Below, in pieces: positions 8,827 to 17,820 of a DNA stretch of 52,218 nt. Position 1 is the first letter of the stretch, and the number at the start of each line of letters is the position of its first letter. The notes beneath the pieces are model-generated. The model was not told the origin of the DNA, ran no database searches, and saw only the letters and a program-made list of their open reading frames with translations. The stretch is from the IMG/VR virus record IMGVR_UViG_3300048918_000472, positions 1-52,218 of that record; one strand, given 5' to 3'. Made by a program: the position numbers and the translations under genes. This stretch comes from a virus.

Positions 8827-9249
8827 ATGACTACTTTTGTTGCTTGCGCCCTGTCGTCCGGTCTGGTGATCGAATTCGCCGGTACGACCGTCAAGCTGAA
8901 CGGCGCGAACGAAGGGCTCGACCCGCTCAACCTGCCGCGCAACGGCATGGCCGACGATACGGCGTTCCGCATGTCCGGCTACGGTCTGACCCGTTTGGAC
9001 GACGCGAACGAAGCGGCGTTTCTCGGCTGGGTCGACGAAGTGACCAAGGCTCCCGACGGTAAGACGCCGTTGAAGGATCCATTCGCCCCGATCGCCAATG
9101 GCGCGATTTTCTGGGCTGGGTCGGAAGCCGACCTGCGCAAGGAAGCGAACAAGAACGAATCGAAGGGAATGGGCCTCGATCCGTCCAAGGATCTGCCCGC
9201 CGACGTCGAGACGTCCGACGAAACCAAGGCTGCGGCCAAGGGCAAGTAA
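8827..9249 (+). CDS. Hypothetical virion-associated protein after the capsid gene, 140 aa
   Basis: Begins MTTFVACALSSGLVIEFAGTTVKLNGANEG; a short beta-rich N-terminus followed by a segment resembling YGLTRLDDANEAAFLGWVD and an acidic/lysine-rich tail ending ETKAAAKGK. Similar small proteins occur between DUF2184 capsid and DUF4054 adaptor genes, where they are thought to be head-associated. No enzymatic motif is visible. Confidence 0.65.
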   Translation: MTTFVACALSSGLVIEFAGTTVKLNGANEGLDPLNLPRNGMADDTAFRMSGYGLTRLDDANEAAFLGWVDEVTKAPDGKTPLKDPFAPIANGAIFWAGSEADLRKEANKNESKGMGLDPSKDLPADVETSDETKAAAKGK

Positions 9250-9255
9250 TTTGTC

Positions 9256-9717
9256 ATGGGGGTAGCGGTTTTCGATTATGCCGCCTGGGCGGCCCGCTAT
9301 CCCGAACTGACCGGGCCGAACGGCGTACAGGAACCGCTCGCTCAAGCGCTGTTCGCCGAAGCGGGTATCTACCTCGACAATACCGACGGGTCGATCGTCT
9401 GTGACGTTCCGACCCGTCTCGCGTTGCTGAACATGATCGTCGCGCACCTTGCCGCCAGCGAGGGCTGGTCGAGCAACGGTAAGAATCCGTCCGGTTTCGT
9501 CGGGCGCATCACCGACGCGTCGGAAGGATCCGTCCGGGTCAAGGTCGCTGATATCGTCGCGTCGGGCACTGAACAATGGTGGCTGCAAACCCCGTACGGT
9601 TTCTCATTCTGGACCGCGACCGCGCAGTACCGCACGATGCGCTACGTTCCCGGCCCCGATCGTTCGTTCGAACCGTACGGCGGGTTCTACGGCGTGCGCG
9701 ACCAGTGGCCGAGATAA
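9256..9717 (+). CDS. Head-tail connector, DUF4054-like adaptor, 153 aa
   Basis: The start FDYAAWAARYPELTGPNGVQEPLAQALFAEAGIYLDN and the later RLALLNMIVAHLAASEG and GRITDASEGSVRVK are features of DUF4054 adaptor proteins, which bind under the portal and complete the head. Position three genes after the capsid supports this. Overlaps the following GTG start by 13 bp, typical of translational coupling in this genome. Confidence 0.8.
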   Translation: MGVAVFDYAAWAARYPELTGPNGVQEPLAQALFAEAGIYLDNTDGSIVCDVPTRLALLNMIVAHLAASEGWSSNGKNPSGFVGRITDASEGSVRVKVADIVASGTEQWWLQTPYGFSFWTATAQYRTMRYVPGPDRSFEPYGGFYGVRDQWPR

Positions 9718-10241
9718 ACGTCCCGGGGTCGCTGCTGCGCGACCAGATGGATCGGCTCGGCAAGAAAATCCGATCGGGCGGTTACGTGCGGGCGGGATTT
9801 CTTGAGGGTGCGACGTATCCGGACGGAACGTCCGTGGCGACCGTCGCCGCAATCAATAATTTCGGTGCGCCCGCGAAGGGCATCCCTCCCCGCCCGTTCT
9901 TTACCAATGTGATCCGGTCGAACAGCGCCGAATGGGGCGCCAAGCTTGGCAAGATTCTGGTTGCTGTCGGCTGGGATACGCACCGGGCGCTTGAACTGAT
10001 CGGCGAAGTGATCGTCGGCGATATCCGTCAGTCGATCGTCGACACGAACGGGCCGCCGAATTCGCCCGTCACGAACCTGCTCAAGCAACGCTTCCCGACG
10101 GGAGACGGGCTGACGTTCGCCGACGTGATCGAAGCGTGGCGTGACGTCGCGAACGGACAGGCGGACGCGCCGGCAGGCAAACCGCTTGTGTGGTCGGGTC
10201 ATATGCTCGATAGCGTGTCGGCAGAGGTCACCGATGGTTAA
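9705..10241 (+). CDS. Neck / tail-completion protein, HK97 gp10-like, 178 aa
   Basis: GTG start at 9705 gives VAEINVPGSLLRDQMDRLGKK; the earlier frame is antisense-like, so this start was chosen. The segment AINNFGAPAKGIPPRPFFTNV is the hallmark of phage virion morphogenesis/tail-completion proteins (the conserved N-[FE]-G...IPxRPF signature). It is followed by two more neck genes with overlapping starts. Confidence 0.78.
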   Translation: MAEINVPGSLLRDQMDRLGKKIRSGGYVRAGFLEGATYPDGTSVATVAAINNFGAPAKGIPPRPFFTNVIRSNSAEWGAKLGKILVAVGWDTHRALELIGEVIVGDIRQSIVDTNGPPNSPVTNLLKQRFPTGDGLTFADVIEAWRDVANGQADAPAGKPLVWSGHMLDSVSAEVTDG

Positions 10242-10644
10242 TCTACGCATCGCCGCGAACATGCTTACCCGGACGATCAATCCGAACGTCTCGGCGACGG
10301 TTCGTATCTGCACGGGCTATCAGGATGCGCCCGGCGCGCGCCGTACCCCGACGTACGCCGACCCGGTGCCGGTAACGATCCAGATTCAAGCCCTGACGCG
10401 GCGCGACGTCGAGCACCTGAGCTCGCTCAATATCAGCAACGCCGTCTGGTCGTGCTATTCGAACCTGCAGCTGACGCCGGTTGACCGCAAGACGCAGACC
10501 GGCGGCGACCTGGTGAAATTCGCCGATCCCGTATCGGGCAGTCTCGACACGTGGCTGGTCGTCGCGCTGCTCGAGGGCTGGTCGACCGCCGGCTGGTGCC
10601 GCGTCGCGCTCGTCAAGCAACTGGACGCAGCCAATGGCGGATGA
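10234..10644 (+). CDS. Neck-region protein, 136 aa
   Basis: ATG at 10234 overlaps the end of the previous gene by 8 bp. Product MVNLRIAANMLTRTINPNVSATV with later TIQIQALTRRDVEHLSSLNI and WLVVALLEGWSTAGWCRVALVKQ is beta-rich and of the type seen between the gp10-like and LIC_12616-like neck proteins in short contractile phages. Probably part of the head-tail connector; exact role unknown. Confidence 0.68.
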   Translation: MVNLRIAANMLTRTINPNVSATVRICTGYQDAPGARRTPTYADPVPVTIQIQALTRRDVEHLSSLNISNAVWSCYSNLQLTPVDRKTQTGGDLVKFADPVSGSLDTWLVVALLEGWSTAGWCRVALVKQLDAANGG

Positions 10645-11209
10645 TCCCGACGTTCCTTACCTGCCTGGGAACCCGTTCGGTGCGAGCGGGCCGGCGCCCG
10701 GTGCGCTGGGCGTCTCGATCCCGGAAAACCAGATGGTCGACGCGATCAAGACGTTTATCCAGGGAATCGTCGGGACCGGCGTGCCGGTCGTCCGTGGCCA
10801 GGATAACAGGGTCGCCCAACCCGCGCAGGGCGATTATTTCATCGTTACGCCCAGTGCGCGCCATCGAATCGCAACGAACCAGGACACGTACGACACGGAC
10901 GCCGATCGGCGCCACGCGCAGCGCAGCATACGGGCCGACGTGCAGATCGACGCGTACGGGCCGAACAGCGCCGACTATACCGAAGCCGTTTCGATGCTAT
11001 TCCGCGATATGTACGGGACCGAGGTTTTCGCACCGTTTTCGGTTCAGCCGCTCTACTGTGGCGACGGGCAGCAAATGCCGCTCGTCAACGGCGAGGAACA
11101 GTATGAAGACCGATGGACGTTCAGTATGTCGCTTCAGCTGAACCCCGCCGTCTCGACAAGCCAGCAGTTTGCGGATAGTGTGGTGCTTAATCTGGTGGAG
11201 GCGGACTAA
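10634..11209 (+). CDS. Neck terminator protein, LIC_12616-like, 191 aa
   Basis: The region IKTFIQGIVGTGVPVVRGQDNRVAQPAQGDYFIVTPS followed by RADVQIDAYGPNSADYTEAVSMLFRDMY matches the LIC_12616 family of phage neck/tail terminator proteins, encoded directly before the sheath gene in BcepB1A- and Pam3-type phages. Begins inside the previous gene (11 bp overlap) and ends one base before the sheath start. Confidence 0.72.
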   Translation: MADDPDVPYLPGNPFGASGPAPGALGVSIPENQMVDAIKTFIQGIVGTGVPVVRGQDNRVAQPAQGDYFIVTPSARHRIATNQDTYDTDADRRHAQRSIRADVQIDAYGPNSADYTEAVSMLFRDMYGTEVFAPFSVQPLYCGDGQQMPLVNGEEQYEDRWTFSMSLQLNPAVSTSQQFADSVVLNLVEAD

Positions 11210-12889
11210 ATGGTGGGCACGATTCCCGCATCGACGGTCGTAAATATCGTCCCGAACGTCATCGACGCCGGCGGCACCGGACTCGACCTTGTCGGTTTGA
11301 TCCTGACCAACTCCACGCGCGTTCCGATGGGCTCGGCCGTCCGACTGTCGTCGCTGCTCGCCGTGCAGCAGTATTTCGGTTCGCTGTCGACGGAAGCGTC
11401 GCTGGCCGCCATCTATTTCGGCGGCTATGACGGATCGACCGCCAAGCCCGCCGCGCTCGTTTTCTGGCAGTATCCGACCGCCGCCGTGCCCGCGTATCTA
11501 CGGGGCGGCCTGCCGCTCACGCTCGCCCAGCTTCAGGCCGCCAGCGCCGGTACGATTTCGCTGACGATCGATGGCCGCTCGGTCACGTCGTCGAGCCTGT
11601 CGTTCGGTTCGGCGACCAGCATGTCCGATATCGCCGCGACGATCCAGTCCGGCCTGAACGACAAGGATGCGTCGACGACCGGCAGTATCACCGGCACGGC
11701 GATGACCGTCGCGTCCGGTACGGGTATTGTCGTCGGGCAGACGGTCAGCGGCTCGGGCGTTACGGTCGGGACGAAAGTCGTGTCCGGCTCGGGCACGTCG
11801 TGGATCGTCACCCCTTCCCAGACCGCTGCCAGCACGACGCTGACGTTCGGTCAGACGACCGTCGCGTACGACTCGATTTCCGGCGCGTTCGTCATCACCG
11901 CGGGCACCCCGGGTGCGACCGGAACGATCACCGTCGCCACGGGCGCCATGTCGGCCAATCTCGCCCTTACGACCGCGACCGGTGCCGTGACCAGTCAGGG
12001 GTCGGCGATCGCCACGCCTGCCGCGTCGATGACCGCCGTTCTCGCCCAGACGCAGAATTTCGCGTCGTTCATGACGACGTTCGAACCGGTCACCGCCGAT
12101 GCGCTCGCGTTCGCCGCATGGACGGCCGGACAGAACGACGATTACGTTTACGTGGCGTGGGATACCGACGCGGTGCCCGCCGGCACGACCGACACGGCAT
12201 CGTTGATGTACCTTATCAGCCAGGCGAATTACGACGGCACGATCGGCATATACGCGCCGATCAATCAGGCGAAGGCCGCCGCGTTCGTCATGGGTTGGGC
12301 GGCGTCGCTCAACTATCAGCAGGCGGACGGGCGCGCGACGTTGAAGTTCCGCAGCGGCTCGGGACTGGTCGCCGACGTGACCGACGCCGTTACCGCGGCG
12401 AACCTGACCGCGCACGGCTACAATTTCTATGGCACCTATGCGACCGCGAACGATCAATTCACGTTCATGTCGCCCGGTTCGATCAGTGGCCAGTATCTAT
12501 GGGCGGACAGTTTCGTCAATCAGATCCAGCTGAACAACGCGCTGCAACTCGCATTGATGGATTTCCTGACGTCGGTCGGTCGCATCCCGTTCAACGAGGT
12601 CGGATACGGCAAGGTCGAAGCGGCGATGACCGGCCCAATCCAGGACGCCCTGAATTTCGGTTCGATCGTGCCGGGTGTGACGCTCAGTGCGGCGCAGATC
12701 GCGCAGGTAAACGCCGCGGCGGGCGGTCGAGATATCGCCACGACGGTCAGCCAGCGCGGCTGGTATATCCTGGTCGTTGACGCGTCGCCGCAGATTCGCG
12801 CCGCGCGCGGGCCGCTGCAGGTTTTCCTGTACTATTGCGACGGGCAGGCGGTCCAAACGATCACCGTGTCGAGCACTGAAATCGAGTAG
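11210..12889 (+). CDS. Tail sheath protein, DUF3383 family, 559 aa
   Basis: Identifies the phage as a myovirus. N-terminus IPASTVVNIVPNVIDAGG, LVGLILTNSTRVPMGSAVRL and the central LAAIYFGGYDGS are DUF3383 features; the C-terminal domain (IGRIPFNEVGYGKVEAAM, INAAAG-like and SQRGWYILVVDAS) is the conserved handshake region of sheath proteins. Residues about 158-213 hold a Gly/Ser/Thr Ig-like module (VVGQTVSGSGVTVGTKVV) resembling that in the 6979 protein, inserted in the middle of the fold. ATG 11210 follows the previous stop directly. Confidence 0.88.
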   Translation: MVGTIPASTVVNIVPNVIDAGGTGLDLVGLILTNSTRVPMGSAVRLSSLLAVQQYFGSLSTEASLAAIYFGGYDGSTAKPAALVFWQYPTAAVPAYLRGGLPLTLAQLQAASAGTISLTIDGRSVTSSSLSFGSATSMSDIAATIQSGLNDKDASTTGSITGTAMTVASGTGIVVGQTVSGSGVTVGTKVVSGSGTSWIVTPSQTAASTTLTFGQTTVAYDSISGAFVITAGTPGATGTITVATGAMSANLALTTATGAVTSQGSAIATPAASMTAVLAQTQNFASFMTTFEPVTADALAFAAWTAGQNDDYVYVAWDTDAVPAGTTDTASLMYLISQANYDGTIGIYAPINQAKAAAFVMGWAASLNYQQADGRATLKFRSGSGLVADVTDAVTAANLTAHGYNFYGTYATANDQFTFMSPGSISGQYLWADSFVNQIQLNNALQLALMDFLTSVGRIPFNEVGYGKVEAAMTGPIQDALNFGSIVPGVTLSAAQIAQVNAAAGGRDIATTVSQRGWYILVVDASPQIRAARGPLQVFLYYCDGQAVQTITVSSTEIE

Positions 12890-12897
12890 GGGCAATT

Positions 12898-13347
12898 ATG
12901 GCGGTTCAACCGAACGATCGGACCACAACTTCAGCAAACGTGATTTTGCTGCTGTCGGTCCGTAACCTTTTCCCGTCGCCCCAGCAGATCCAGGGCTTTG
13001 CGTCGGACGAAATGATCTCGACCGAAGCACTCAATAATATCGAATCGAGCATGGGCGCCGACGGTCGGTTGTCCGCCGGATTCACGCCGGCCGCCACGAC
13101 GATGACCGTCACACTCCAGGCGGACAGCCTTAGTGTCGATTTCTTCGAACAGGTACAGGCCGCGCAGGCGCAGGCGCGCGAGGCGTACGTATTCGACGGA
13201 ACGTACATCATGGCGTCGGTCGGCAAGAAATACGACCTGGTTCGCGGCTTCCTGCAGGGCGGCCCGAAATTCGCCAGTGCGCGCCGTGTCCTGCAGCCGC
13301 GGCCATGGGTAATTATCTGGGAGCAGGTAACGCCTGCCCAGACCTGA
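12898..13347 (+). CDS. Tail tube protein, DUF3277-like, 149 aa
   Basis: Short beta-rich protein directly after the sheath gene. It contains SMGADGRLSAGFTPAATTMTV, LQADSLSVDFFEQVQAAQAQ and the end PRPWVIIWEQVTPAQ, features of the tube proteins paired with DUF3383 sheaths. It should polymerise as the inner tube around the tape measure. Confidence 0.82.
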   Translation: MAVQPNDRTTTSANVILLLSVRNLFPSPQQIQGFASDEMISTEALNNIESSMGADGRLSAGFTPAATTMTVTLQADSLSVDFFEQVQAAQAQAREAYVFDGTYIMASVGKKYDLVRGFLQGGPKFASARRVLQPRPWVIIWEQVTPAQT

Positions 13348-13366
13348 CAGGAAGGGCAGACGATCC

Positions 13367-13906
13367 GTGCGTAAAAGAAACATCGTAACGATTCCGAGCG
13401 GCGATCCGGACAAGAACCGCGATCAGGGAAAATCGTATTTGCTGACCGAGATGCCGGCGCGGCAGGCGGAGAAATTCGCCATGCGCCTGGTACTCGCGCT
13501 CGCCGCCCAAAAGCTGATCGACCCCGAGATTGCCCGTAACGGCGTTGCCGGACTGTCGCACGTCACGACCGATATGCTCGGCGGCCTGTCGCCGGACGTT
13601 ATCGAACCGTTACTGGACGAGATGCTCGACACGTGCGTCGATTATGTCGGCGACCCGTCGAAGCGTGACGATGGGAGATCGACCGTCGAGGGCCGCATGG
13701 TCCCGATCAGCCGGCCGCTCATTCCGGACGATATCGAGGAAGTGACCACGCTGCTCTTGCTGCGCGGGAGGCTTATCGATTTGCATACGGGTTTTTCCGT
13801 GACCGCCTTCCTGTCCCGTATGGGGGAGGCGGCGAAAGAGAAATTGACTATGCTGAATACCCCAACATCCCTCGAACCGCAGGATCCATCGTCGGACGCG
13901 GCCTAG
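13367..13906 (+). CDS. Tail assembly chaperone, short form, 179 aa
   Basis: GTG start VRKRNIVTIPSGDPDKNRDQGKSYLLTEMPARQAEKFAMR is typical of the first tail chaperone (G-like protein) in this gene order. It lies between tube and tape-measure genes. Near the end the -1 frame is open and encodes a second conserved domain (see 13822-14022), so this is the product made without frameshifting. Confidence 0.8.
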   Translation: MRKRNIVTIPSGDPDKNRDQGKSYLLTEMPARQAEKFAMRLVLALAAQKLIDPEIARNGVAGLSHVTTDMLGGLSPDVIEPLLDEMLDTCVDYVGDPSKRDDGRSTVEGRMVPISRPLIPDDIEEVTTLLLLRGRLIDLHTGFSVTAFLSRMGEAAKEKLTMLNTPTSLEPQDPSSDAA

Positions 13907-14022
13907 CGACACTGGCCGAGCTTGATACGATTTACGGTTTGGAGGATATGTACGACCTGTTAGAAATCGCTCAGGTCGACGCGATCAACGAAAGAAAGGC
14001 AACGCAAAATGCCGGCGGGTAA
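13822..14022 (+). CDS. -1 frameshift extension of the tail chaperone (GT-like form)
   Basis: In the -1 frame the sequence reads EYPNIPRTAGSIVGRG, then LATLAELDTIYGLEDMYDLL and EIAQVDAINERKA, the conserved chaperone T-domain, ending at the TAA 14020-14022 inside the tape-measure start. It has no good own start, so it is probably made by programmed -1 frameshifting from the 13367 gene. The best slip candidate is G-GGG-GAG at 13822-13828 (shift to GGG-GGA); no canonical A-rich heptamer is present. The exact slip site is inference; the frame and its conserved content are seen directly. Confidence 0.75.
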   Translation, partial: GGGGEREIDYAEYPNIPRTAGSIVGRGLATLAELDTIYGLEDMYDLLEIAQVDAINERKATQNAGG

Positions 14023-15655
14023 CATGCTCGAGGCGTTTTTCGTTTCCCTTGGCTGGGATACGCGCGATTTCGATCGCGGTCGTAAACAGATATCGTCAGA
14101 CTTCGGCAAGACCAAAGACGACGCGCGGAAAACCGCGAACGATATCGAAGCGGCGGGCAAGCAAGCCGCATCGTTTTTCCGATCGCTCCGTAACGAGACG
14201 GTCGGACTGTTCCTCGCGTTCCAGGGCGCGTCGTCGCTCAAATCATTCCTTGGCGATATCATCACCACGGCGGCCAGTACCGACCGTCTCGCAAAGAACA
14301 TGGGCGTTGCGCGGAACGAACTGTACGCCTGGCAAAACCTCGCGAAAACGAACGGTGGCACGCCCGCCGACGCGCGCAACGCACTCGGCACGATGGCCGA
14401 TCAGATTCAAAGCTGGAAGCTCGGAATATCGACCGGGAACGAACAGAACCTTGCAGGCCTGGGGCTGACCCGTAACGATTACACGACCCCCGACCACATG
14501 CTTGAAAAGATCTCGGAAGCGGCCGGGAAGATGGATCGCGCGACGTTTTCGAAACGTCTCGGACTGCTCGGGTTCTCCCCGGAAATGATCGACCTGCTAT
14601 CGAAGGGCCGCGGCGAGCTCGAAAAGCAACTGGAGGTGCAGCGTAAATTGGCGTCGCTGACCGCCGACGATGCGAAGGCGGCCGAAGATTTCCAGAAAGC
14701 GTTGGCGGAATTGCAGACGTCACTGACCGGAACCGTATTGCCGGCGATTACCGGGTTGCTCGAATGGTTCCGCGATTTCCTTGAAGTCAATAAAGACTTG
14801 AAGCTGACCGTTCCCGAAGTGTCAGCGTTGTTCGGCCTGCTTGCGCTGGCGATCGCGCCGGCCGCGGTCGAAATGGCGATTTTCGTATTTGCGGCTCTGG
14901 GTGCGATCAATATCATGCGCCGACTGCGCGGCGAACCGCCCATCGTTATTAAAATCCCGCGGTTCGGCGGTATCGGGGGGATGGGCACGGCAGGCGGTGA
15001 CGGGGGTGACGGACGACCGACGAACGACAAAGGCCAGTACATCGGCGGCAACGGCATGTTTAACTTAGATTCGATCGATAAGGCAGCGGGGCGTGGCGGC
15101 GGCAGCGGCGCAGCGAGCAGTGTCGAAGCGTTTCTGATCGGGCGTGGTGTCAGCCCGCAGGTCGCGCGCGGTGTGGCGGCGGGTGTCTACGCGGAAGGCG
15201 GCTCGCCGACGGCCCGTAACCCGACGTCCGGCGCGTTCGGTATCGGGCAGTGGTTGGGTGGCCGGAAGAAAGGATTGCTCCAACGGTACGGCCCGAACCC
15301 GAACATGCAACAGCAAATGGAATACCTGCTATGGGAATTGCGCGGCGGCGACCACGGCGGGGCGTCTGTGCTCGGTTCGGGCAGTGCCGGTGCAGCAGGC
15401 TATAACTACATCACGAAATTTATGCGTCCGGCCGCCGGCGCGGAAACTATCGGCGACCTTTCGCGCGTTCGTCAGTTCCTCGGTTCGCGCGCCCCGGTCG
15501 GCGGCGGGGCAGGCGGCGGGGGCGGCTCGACCGTGACGATCGGTGCGATAAACGTTACGACGCCGGACGCAGATAGTTTCGCGAAGAAAGACCTCGAGCA
15601 GAAATTGCGGTCGCGCGGTCTGGTCGTCCAGGCGGCGCGCGGGATGAGCCGATAA
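14009..15655 (+). CDS. Tape measure protein with lysozyme-like domain, 548 aa
   Basis: Sets tail length and is ejected with DNA. Residues 1-280 are helical and charged (QISSDFGKTKDDARKTANDI, TDRLAKNMGVARNELYAWQN); a strongly hydrophobic stretch at about 270-310 (LFGLLALAIAPAAVEMAIFV) may insert in the host membrane; residues about 370-470 hold a phage tail lysozyme-like domain (GVSPQVARGVAAGVYAEGG, SGAFGIGQW, LLWELRGGDH) for local peptidoglycan digestion. The C-terminal piece contains a TVTIGAINVTT strand. At 548 aa it predicts a short tail, about 80 nm if 1.5 angstrom per residue holds. Confidence 0.85.
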   Translation: MPAGNMLEAFFVSLGWDTRDFDRGRKQISSDFGKTKDDARKTANDIEAAGKQAASFFRSLRNETVGLFLAFQGASSLKSFLGDIITTAASTDRLAKNMGVARNELYAWQNLAKTNGGTPADARNALGTMADQIQSWKLGISTGNEQNLAGLGLTRNDYTTPDHMLEKISEAAGKMDRATFSKRLGLLGFSPEMIDLLSKGRGELEKQLEVQRKLASLTADDAKAAEDFQKALAELQTSLTGTVLPAITGLLEWFRDFLEVNKDLKLTVPEVSALFGLLALAIAPAAVEMAIFVFAALGAINIMRRLRGEPPIVIKIPRFGGIGGMGTAGGDGGDGRPTNDKGQYIGGNGMFNLDSIDKAAGRGGGSGAASSVEAFLIGRGVSPQVARGVAAGVYAEGGSPTARNPTSGAFGIGQWLGGRKKGLLQRYGPNPNMQQQMEYLLWELRGGDHGGASVLGSGSAGAAGYNYITKFMRPAAGAETIGDLSRVRQFLGSRAPVGGGAGGGGGSTVTIGAINVTTPDADSFAKKDLEQKLRSRGLVVQAARGMSR

Positions 15656-16395
15656 TGCCGCACGTCCCGAACGCACCGGGCGTCCCGCCTCTCACGTCGC
15701 ATGACGGCGGCGGGGGCGAGCCGCTGGCGACAGAGAACGTCACGCAAGCCGACGCCGCCACGTCGTATCAATGGGGTGTGTTCGCCTCGCACGGGGACGC
15801 CGTGCTTGAGCCGGACAGCTTCGGCGGGATCGAATATTCGCTGGACTACCGTATCGCCGACTATCCGATGGAATCGGGCCAGTTCGGTTCGTACAACAAG
15901 GTCGCGACGCCGTGGCATAATCGTGTCACCGTCAGCAAGGGTGGATCGCTTGCCGAGCGGCAGGCGTTCGAAACAACGCTGGCGCACCTCGCCGCGTCGC
16001 TCGACCTGTATAATATCGTCACGCCCGAACGCGCGTACCTGGACTGCAATATCACGGCGGTTCGGCTGTCGCGCAATGCCGAACGTGGCGCCGGGCTGCT
16101 AACGTACGATATCGATTTCGTGCAGATCCGCCAGACCGGCGAAATCCAGTTCGACGACGATAGCGTTGCGACCGCTCAGCCGGACAGCGCGACGAAAGCC
16201 GATGCGGTGCCCGGCACGACGAAACCCGCCGCGCCGAAACTGCCCGTTGCAAAGACGCCGAAAAGCCCCGCCGCCGCGCGTCGCCAGAGTCGCGGGTCGA
16301 TCCAGCCGAAGGGGCCGAGCCGTGCGGAAATCAACCGTCTGAAGGGACTCGGCGCGACCGAATTGCCCAACGGCGATTTAGTGCTAAAACTGTAG
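15655..16395 (+). CDS. Baseplate protein (Dit-like position), 246 aa
   Basis: Contains YQWGVFASHGDAVLEPDSF, GGIEYSLDYRIADYPMESGQ and WHNRVTVSKGGSLAERQAFE, with SLDLYNIVTPERAYLDCNIT, all typical of a baseplate protein encoded after the tape measure in Pam3/BcepB1A-type phages. The last 80 residues are Pro/Ala/Lys-rich and look disordered. ATG overlaps the tape-measure stop. Confidence 0.72.
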   Translation: MPHVPNAPGVPPLTSHDGGGGEPLATENVTQADAATSYQWGVFASHGDAVLEPDSFGGIEYSLDYRIADYPMESGQFGSYNKVATPWHNRVTVSKGGSLAERQAFETTLAHLAASLDLYNIVTPERAYLDCNITAVRLSRNAERGAGLLTYDIDFVQIRQTGEIQFDDDSVATAQPDSATKADAVPGTTKPAAPKLPVAKTPKSPAAARRQSRGSIQPKGPSRAEINRLKGLGATELPNGDLVLKL

Positions 16396-16396
16396 C

Positions 16397-16903
16397 ATGT
16401 CGCTTCCCTACCCTACCGAAGATGGCGGCGGCACGGTCGGAGGCGGCGGGTCACCCACGCCTACTCCAACGCCAAGCCCCACGCCGACACCGACACCCTC
16501 GCCGGCCGCGCCGCCCCCTCCCGTTCCCCCGCCGCCAGTTATACCGCCCCCGCCGACCGCGCCGAACATCGTCGGCTCGACGGTCAGTTCGGACGTGCCG
16601 GTCAGCGCCCAGTCGATTGCGTTGATCGCCGTGCCAGCGCAGCGGGTCGATACGCAGCTGGGGCGCCAGCCCTGTACGATTTTCGTCTACCAGAAAACGA
16701 CCGGGCTATATCTAGATTTGTTCGTGTCGGACGTGCCGATCGTCACCGGCGCGCTCTGTCCGGAAGGCGTGTTCCTGGTGCGCGACGCGTACCTTGGATT
16801 CACGGGCGATTTGATATTCGTCGACACGGAAGGAACCGACGATCCGGATTATACTGGGCTCGGTTCGCGCTGGTCGTTGCTTTGGCTGGCGCCGGTGTCG
16901 TGA
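16397..16903 (+). CDS. Baseplate plug protein, Pam3 gp18-like, 168 aa
   Basis: Residues 1-55 are an unusual Pro/Thr-rich leader (repeats of TPTPSPT and PPPPVPPPP). The remainder (LIAVPAQRVDTQLGRQPCTI, FVYQKTTGLYLDLFVSDVPI, VFLVRDAYLGFTGDLIFVDT) matches the small baseplate plug family typified by Pam3 gp18, which seals the tube at the baseplate. The Pro-rich extension is longer than the family core needs. Confidence 0.78.
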   Translation: MSLPYPTEDGGGTVGGGGSPTPTPTPSPTPTPTPSPAAPPPPVPPPPVIPPPPTAPNIVGSTVSSDVPVSAQSIALIAVPAQRVDTQLGRQPCTIFVYQKTTGLYLDLFVSDVPIVTGALCPEGVFLVRDAYLGFTGDLIFVDTEGTDDPDYTGLGSRWSLLWLAPVS

Positions 16904-17820
16904 CGTTTACCGGCCGCCACATATCGTTGAAATTCTCGCTCGGACAATCGACCGACGGGACGCAGCGCAATCTGGGGGTTGCCGGGGCGACGTCCGTCAC
17001 GCTCGACGGCCATCGCGTGAAAGCCGATATTACGTATTCCGGCGCGGCCGACACGGCGCACGCGTCGGTCATCGTGTACGGCATGCCGCTCGATATTATG
17101 AACCGGCTGACCGTGCTGAACACACTCAACCCAACCGATGGGATCCAGAATTACGTAACGATCAGCGCGGGCGACGACGAAGCGGGTATGTCGGTCTGTT
17201 TCGTCGGGAACATATCGGAGGCATGGGCCGATTTCAGCGGCGCGCCGGACGGTAAATTCGTCGTGTCGGCATTTTCCGGCGTGTATCCTGCGATCAAGCC
17301 CGTCCCGCCGACCAGTTACCGCGGTTCGGTCGACGTGGCGACCGTTATGGAAGGGATCGCCGCGCAATGGGCGTCGCAGCCGGGTGAGCCGCGCTTGACG
17401 CTCGAAAATAACGGCGTGACGGGGAAAATCGATAATCCATACCTGTCCGGCACGCTGACCCAGCAACTCGATAAAATGCGCCAAGCGGCCGGTATCGAAG
17501 CGGTCGTGGTCGGCTCGATCCTCGCGATTTACCCGAAGGGGAAAGCGCGTAGTGGCCAGCCGATTATCGTTTCGCCCGACACGGGACTGGTCGGCTACCC
17601 GACGTTTACGCAGAGCGGCGTTCAGTTCCAGACGCTTTACAACCCGTCGATCGTGTTCGGCCGGCGGGTTCAGATCCAGTCGATCCTGGCACAAGCGGCC
17701 GGTATCTGGCGGGTCGATAACGTGAGCCATAATCTTGAAGCCGAGACGCCGAACGGCGCGTGGTTCACGCACGTCGAATCCACTTCGATCAGTCGCGAAA
17801 CGCCGGTGAGTTATGGTTAG
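16900..17820 (+). CDS. Baseplate hub protein, 306 aa
   Basis: GTG at 16900 overlaps the previous TGA (GTGA), the usual coupling in this genome; a TTG at 16882 in frame is an alternative. Features such as VTLDGHRVKADITYSGAADT, ASVIVYGMPLDIMNRLTVLN, and YLSGTLTQQLDKMRQAAGIE resemble the hub proteins encoded before Gp138-like spikes; these form the trimeric ring joining tube and spike. Ends inside the spike gene start. Confidence 0.75.
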   Translation: MTFTGRHISLKFSLGQSTDGTQRNLGVAGATSVTLDGHRVKADITYSGAADTAHASVIVYGMPLDIMNRLTVLNTLNPTDGIQNYVTISAGDDEAGMSVCFVGNISEAWADFSGAPDGKFVVSAFSGVYPAIKPVPPTSYRGSVDVATVMEGIAAQWASQPGEPRLTLENNGVTGKIDNPYLSGTLTQQLDKMRQAAGIEAVVVGSILAIYPKGKARSGQPIIVSPDTGLVGYPTFTQSGVQFQTLYNPSIVFGRRVQIQSILAQAAGIWRVDNVSHNLEAETPNGAWFTHVESTSISRETPVSYG

